Assembly: GCA_015064345.1 (NCBI GenBank)
Contig: SVSK01000019.1
Coordinates: forward strand, 1 to 34,820
From: Oscillospiraceae bacterium
GTDB lineage: Bacteria > Bacillota > Clostridia > Oscillospirales > CAG-272
Length of the DNA: 34,820 nucleotides
Reading direction: 5' to 3'
The first letter of the stretch is position 1. Each line of letters begins with the position of its first letter. Below are positions 32,063 to 34,820 of the stretch, in pieces. A program made the translations under genes and the position numbers. Under the pieces are notes generated by a model. That model was not told where the DNA came from and ran no database searches. It was given only the letters and a program-made list of their open reading frames with translations.

Positions 32063-32155
32063 ATATCATGCAAAGTGTTATATTGCGAAACTATTGTTAT
32101 CCCCCATAACGGCATCGTTAAGAATCAAAGAGTATTATGTAAGGGAGATGAGATA

Positions 32156-32929
32156 TTGTACAACGAACGGCGTGAACAGATACATGCTCTTCTTCAGCAA
32201 AAGCCTTTTGTGTCCATAAAAGAGCTTGAAGAAATGTTCCCCGATGTGTCAGGAATGACTCTGCGTCGTGATATCGAATATTTTGAGAGAGAGCACGAGG
32301 CGATTAAGGTCCGCGGCGGTGCAAGAAGCATGAAGTTCATAACAAACCAAACGGACGGCTCCATCGTGTCAAGACTTCACAAGAATGTCCATTCCAAAGA
32401 AGCGATTGCTGCCCGTGCGGCGGAATATCTTGAGACCGGCAGGTCAATATTCATCGATTCCGGCTCGACTCTTCAGCAGCTTGTGAAATGTGTTCCCAAT
32501 GAGCGATTCACATTCACCACAACCGACCCGATGGCGGCAATAGAGCTCTCGAAGATAGGTCAGCCTATCGTTAACATAGTAGGCGGACGGCTTGACAGTG
32601 ATAACCAGACTATCACAGGTCTTCAGGCTACACGCTTCCTTGCGGATATCAACATCGACATCGCGTTTCTTTCCCCCTCGGGACTGTCGCTCCGCAGCGG
32701 ATTTACCGTGGGCAACTACAGTGAATGTGAACTGAAGCGGATAGTGGTGGAAAAAGCGAGACTGGTGGTAATACTTATGGATGCATCCAAGGTGGACAAG
32801 TCTCTGCCGTACACCTTTGCAACGTTTGATAATGCCGATGTGCTTATCACAAGCCAGCCGCTTCCGGAAGAATTGAAGAGCGAAGCTGCGGCGAAAAACG
32901 TCACGGTAATTGACGTGTCACATAGTTAA
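32156..32929 (+). CDS. DeoR/GlpR-family transcriptional regulator (TTG start)
   Basis: The protein is about 257 residues, normal for DeoR. The N-terminus is a winged HTH (NERREQIHALLQQKPFVSIK, then GMTLRRDIEYFEREH, with the family's RRD signature). The sensor domain resembles sugar-phosphate isomerases, with IFIDSGSTLQQL and LDSDNQTITG segments. I choose TTG at 32156 because AGGGAG lies eight bases upstream and the protein then begins right before the HTH; an ATG start at 32075 would add 27 unusual residues and sit six bases from the predicted transcription start. It is immediately upstream of E2/E3 genes and may regulate them in response to a phosphorylated metabolite (inference). Confidence 0.88.
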   Translation: MYNERREQIHALLQQKPFVSIKELEEMFPDVSGMTLRRDIEYFEREHEAIKVRGGARSMKFITNQTDGSIVSRLHKNVHSKEAIAARAAEYLETGRSIFIDSGSTLQQLVKCVPNERFTFTTTDPMAAIELSKIGQPIVNIVGGRLDSDNQTITGLQATRFLADINIDIAFLSPSGLSLRSGFTVGNYSECELKRIVVEKARLVVILMDASKVDKSLPYTFATFDNADVLITSQPLPEELKSEAAAKNVTVIDVSHS

Positions 32930-32970
32930 CAAAATAAAAAAATATATACATACGAAAGGAAGATTTACTT

Positions 32971-34278
32971 ATGGCAAATTTTGTCCTCATGCCCCGTCAG
33001 GGTCAGAGCGTTGAGTCATGTATCGTAACGACTTGGCACAAGAAGGTCGGAGATACAGTTAACGTAGGCGATATTCTCTTCTCCTACGAAACCGACAAAT
33101 CTGCTTTTGACGAACCCTCCCAGTTCAGCGGCGTGATCCTTCACTCCTATGCAGCAGAAGGTGATATCGTTGACTGTCTTGCTCCCGTTTGCATTATCGG
33201 TGAAGCAGGCGAGGATATTTCCGCAATCGTTTCCGGAGGCGGTGCAGCTGAAGAAGCGGCTCCCGCAGCAGAAGAAGCAAAGGCAGAGGCTCCCAAGGCT
33301 GAAGCAGTTGCAACAGTATCCGAATCAAACGGCGAGAGAGTATTCATCTCCCCCAGAGCAAAGAAACTGGCTCTCCAGACCGGTGTTGACATGACTAAGG
33401 TCGTTCCCACAGGTCCTCACGGCAGAATTATTGAGCGCGACATCAACAAGGCTCTCGACGAAGGCTTCCTCGCAACAACAGATGCAGTTGAAGCATTCCT
33501 CGCAGGTACTCTTGTTATCGAAGAAACAAAGGAAGAAGCAGCTCCCGCTACAGTTGCTGCAGCTCCCGTTATGGTTGAAGCAGACGATCTCCGCGCATAC
33601 GACGAAGAACCCATGTCCAATGTTCGCAAAGTTATCGCAAAGGCTATGCATTCTTCTCTCTCCGAGATGGCACAGCTTACTCTCAACTCTTCCTTCAATG
33701 CAACCGCTCTTCTCGAGTTCAGAAACAAGCTCAAGGCAGGCGGCGAGGCTCTCGGTCTTGGCAAGATCACTATCAACGATATGATCCTCTACGCTGTAGC
33801 TCGCGTGCTTCCGAATTATCCCGAGATCAACGCAAATCTCGTTGACAATAAGTTCCGCAAGTTCAAGCATGCTAACGTAGGCATGGCAGTTGATACAGAT
33901 CGCGGACTCCTCGTTCCGGTAATCTTTGGTGCAGAAAAGCTCACACTTGCCGAGATCTCCGCAAAGACCAAGGAAGCGGCAGGCAAGGCTCGCGAAGGCA
34001 AGCTTACTCCCGATGAAATGAGCGGCGGCAGCTTCACAGTTTCCAACCTCGGCTCCATGGGTATTGAAAGCTTCACTCCCGTTATCAATCCTCCGCAGAC
34101 AGCTATCCTCGGCGTATGTTGCACAACAAACAAGCTCGGTGCTGACGGTAAGGTATATCCCGCAATGGGTCTCTCCCTTACATTCGACCACAGAGCAGTT
34201 GACGGCGCGCCTGCAGCTAAGTTCCTGAAGGAGCTCTGCACAGCACTTGAAAACTTTGATCTGCTTCTTGCGAAGTAA
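32971..34278 (+). CDS. pdhC: Dihydrolipoamide acyltransferase (E2) of a 2-oxoacid dehydrogenase complex
   Basis: This 435-residue protein has an N-terminal lipoyl domain, with the lysine to be lipoylated in YETDKSAF (K43). An Ala/Glu/Pro-rich linker (about 90-115) leads to the E3/E1-binding domain (FISPRAKKLALQTGVDMTKV, then GPHGRI, about 125-165). A second linker follows, then the catalytic domain with HRAVDG near residue 410 (the HxxxDG active site). It transfers the acyl group from E1 to CoA. Pyruvate is the likeliest substrate; acetoin or branched-chain acids are alternatives. AAAGGAAG precedes the ATG. E3 follows after 18 bases; E1 genes are not in the window. Confidence 0.94.
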   Translation: MANFVLMPRQGQSVESCIVTTWHKKVGDTVNVGDILFSYETDKSAFDEPSQFSGVILHSYAAEGDIVDCLAPVCIIGEAGEDISAIVSGGGAAEEAAPAAEEAKAEAPKAEAVATVSESNGERVFISPRAKKLALQTGVDMTKVVPTGPHGRIIERDINKALDEGFLATTDAVEAFLAGTLVIEETKEEAAPATVAAAPVMVEADDLRAYDEEPMSNVRKVIAKAMHSSLSEMAQLTLNSSFNATALLEFRNKLKAGGEALGLGKITINDMILYAVARVLPNYPEINANLVDNKFRKFKHANVGMAVDTDRGLLVPVIFGAEKLTLAEISAKTKEAAGKAREGKLTPDEMSGGSFTVSNLGSMGIESFTPVINPPQTAILGVCCTTNKLGADGKVYPAMGLSLTFDHRAVDGAPAAKFLKELCTALENFDLLLAK

Positions 34279-34296
34279 TGATAAGGAGATAAAACA

Positions 34297-34820
34297 ATGG
34301 AAAAATTTGATCTGATAGTTCTCGGTGGCGGCCCCGGCGGTTACAATGCTGCTGAAAGAGCTGCTCACAGCGGACTTAAAACTCTCGTTTGCGAAGAAAG
34401 AGCACTTGGCGGTGTTTGCCTCAACGAAGGCTGCATTCCCACAAAGACTCTCCTTTACTCCGCAAAGATTTACGACTATGCTAACCACGGTGACAAGTAC
34501 GGTGTTACAACCACAGGTGCTACAATCGACCACGCAAAGGTAGTTGACCGCAAGGATAAGGTTGTTAAGACTCTCGTATCCGGTGTTGGTGCAAAGATGA
34601 AGGCTGCTGGCGTTACAGTAGTTAACGCAACAGCTAAGATCACAGGCAAGGACGCTGAAGGCTTCTCCGTTGAATGCGGCGGCAACACATACAAGGCTGC
34701 AAAGCTTCTCGTTTGTACAGGTTCAGAGGCAGTTGTTCCTCCGATTCCCGGTCTCCGCGATTCCTATGCTGCAGGACTTGCAGTAACAAACCGCGAGATC
34801 CTCGACCTCCGTACTCTTGC
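34297..34820 (+). CDS. lpdA: Dihydrolipoyl dehydrogenase (E3), 3' end missing
   Basis: The frame is open from the ATG at 34297 (AAGGAG upstream) to the end of the window, 174 codons. It begins MEKFDLIVLGGGPGGYNAAE, the FAD-binding GxGxxG loop. The redox-active disulfide follows in GGVCLNEGCIPTK (Cys-x4-Cys), and then LLVCTGSEAVVPPIPG, typical of this flavoprotein family. It reoxidises the lipoyl groups of E2 with NAD. Gene order E2-E3, with E1 presumably outside, indicates an operon that continues to the right. No frameshift is seen. Confidence 0.93.
   Translation, partial: MEKFDLIVLGGGPGGYNAAERAAHSGLKTLVCEERALGGVCLNEGCIPTKTLLYSAKIYDYANHGDKYGVTTTGATIDHAKVVDRKDKVVKTLVSGVGAKMKAAGVTVVNATAKITGKDAEGFSVECGGNTYKAAKLLVCTGSEAVVPPIPGLRDSYAAGLAVTNREILDLRTL

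Noticed and set aside
33325-34533. A 402-codon open frame on the minus strand across the E2 and E3 genes
   Set aside because: It is antisense to strongly recognisable E2 and E3 proteins, is cysteine- and serine-rich with no family resemblance, and has no ribosome site. It is a by-product of codon usage.

Overview
This window looks like chromosome of a spore-lineage Clostridia (Bacillota), most likely a gut or rumen Oscillospirales-type anaerobe. The reasons are a T-box leader on thrS, RNase J, a ThiI without a rhodanese domain, an AbrB-type regulator, ClpC with a UVR motif, a SpoIID-like protein fused to peptidoglycan-binding repeats, strong GGAGG ribosome binding sites, and clean TTGACA/TATAAT promoters. 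The taxonomic call is inference. I saw no tRNA, rRNA, CRISPR array, transposase or phage gene.

Layout. 1-1830: end of an old-yellow-enzyme flavoprotein gene plus an SDR dehydrogenase, closed by a bidirectional terminator. 1891-3683: a LysR regulator diverging from a small SemiSWEET/PQ-loop-like membrane protein and an SGNH-type protein, bounded on both sides by nearly identical terminators. 3738-8109 (minus): an operon of a structured RNA leader, RNase J, a Dabb protein, a U32 peptidase-family protein and UppP. 8174-8991: a tail-anchored small protein (minus) and an AbrB-type regulator with a zinc-ribbon tail (plus). 9139-11306 (minus): thrS behind a T-box leader. 11564-14724 (plus): a Gfo/Idh/MocA oxidoreductase, a HAD phosphatase and CinA. 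14783-18456 (minus): ThiI, a PflX-like radical SAM protein, a P-loop kinase, a HIT protein and a zinc-ribbon membrane protein. 18647-20738 (plus): two tandem Gfo/Idh/MocA oxidoreductases. 20910-22103: an XRE regulator converging on a class I glutamine amidotransferase. 22192-24631 (plus): three overlapping or abutting envelope/spore-type genes. 24771-27212: clpC. 27427-29697: a secreted beta-helix protein. 29847-31938: an ATPase/TOPRIM-like gene pair resembling an anti-phage cassette. 32156-34820: a DeoR regulator followed by E2 and E3 genes of a 2-oxoacid (probably pyruvate) dehydrogenase, running off the window.

The two strongest leads are the leader RNA in front of RNase J and the ATPase/TOPRIM pair. 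In the leader, the 5' end can pair with the same bases that form the terminator's 5' arm, so closing the RNA would block termination. That is riboswitch-like or autoregulatory logic on an RNA-decay enzyme operon. The ATPase/TOPRIM pair is a self-contained, translationally coupled unit with its own promoter and terminator. All functional statements rest on motifs read by eye; no database search was possible.
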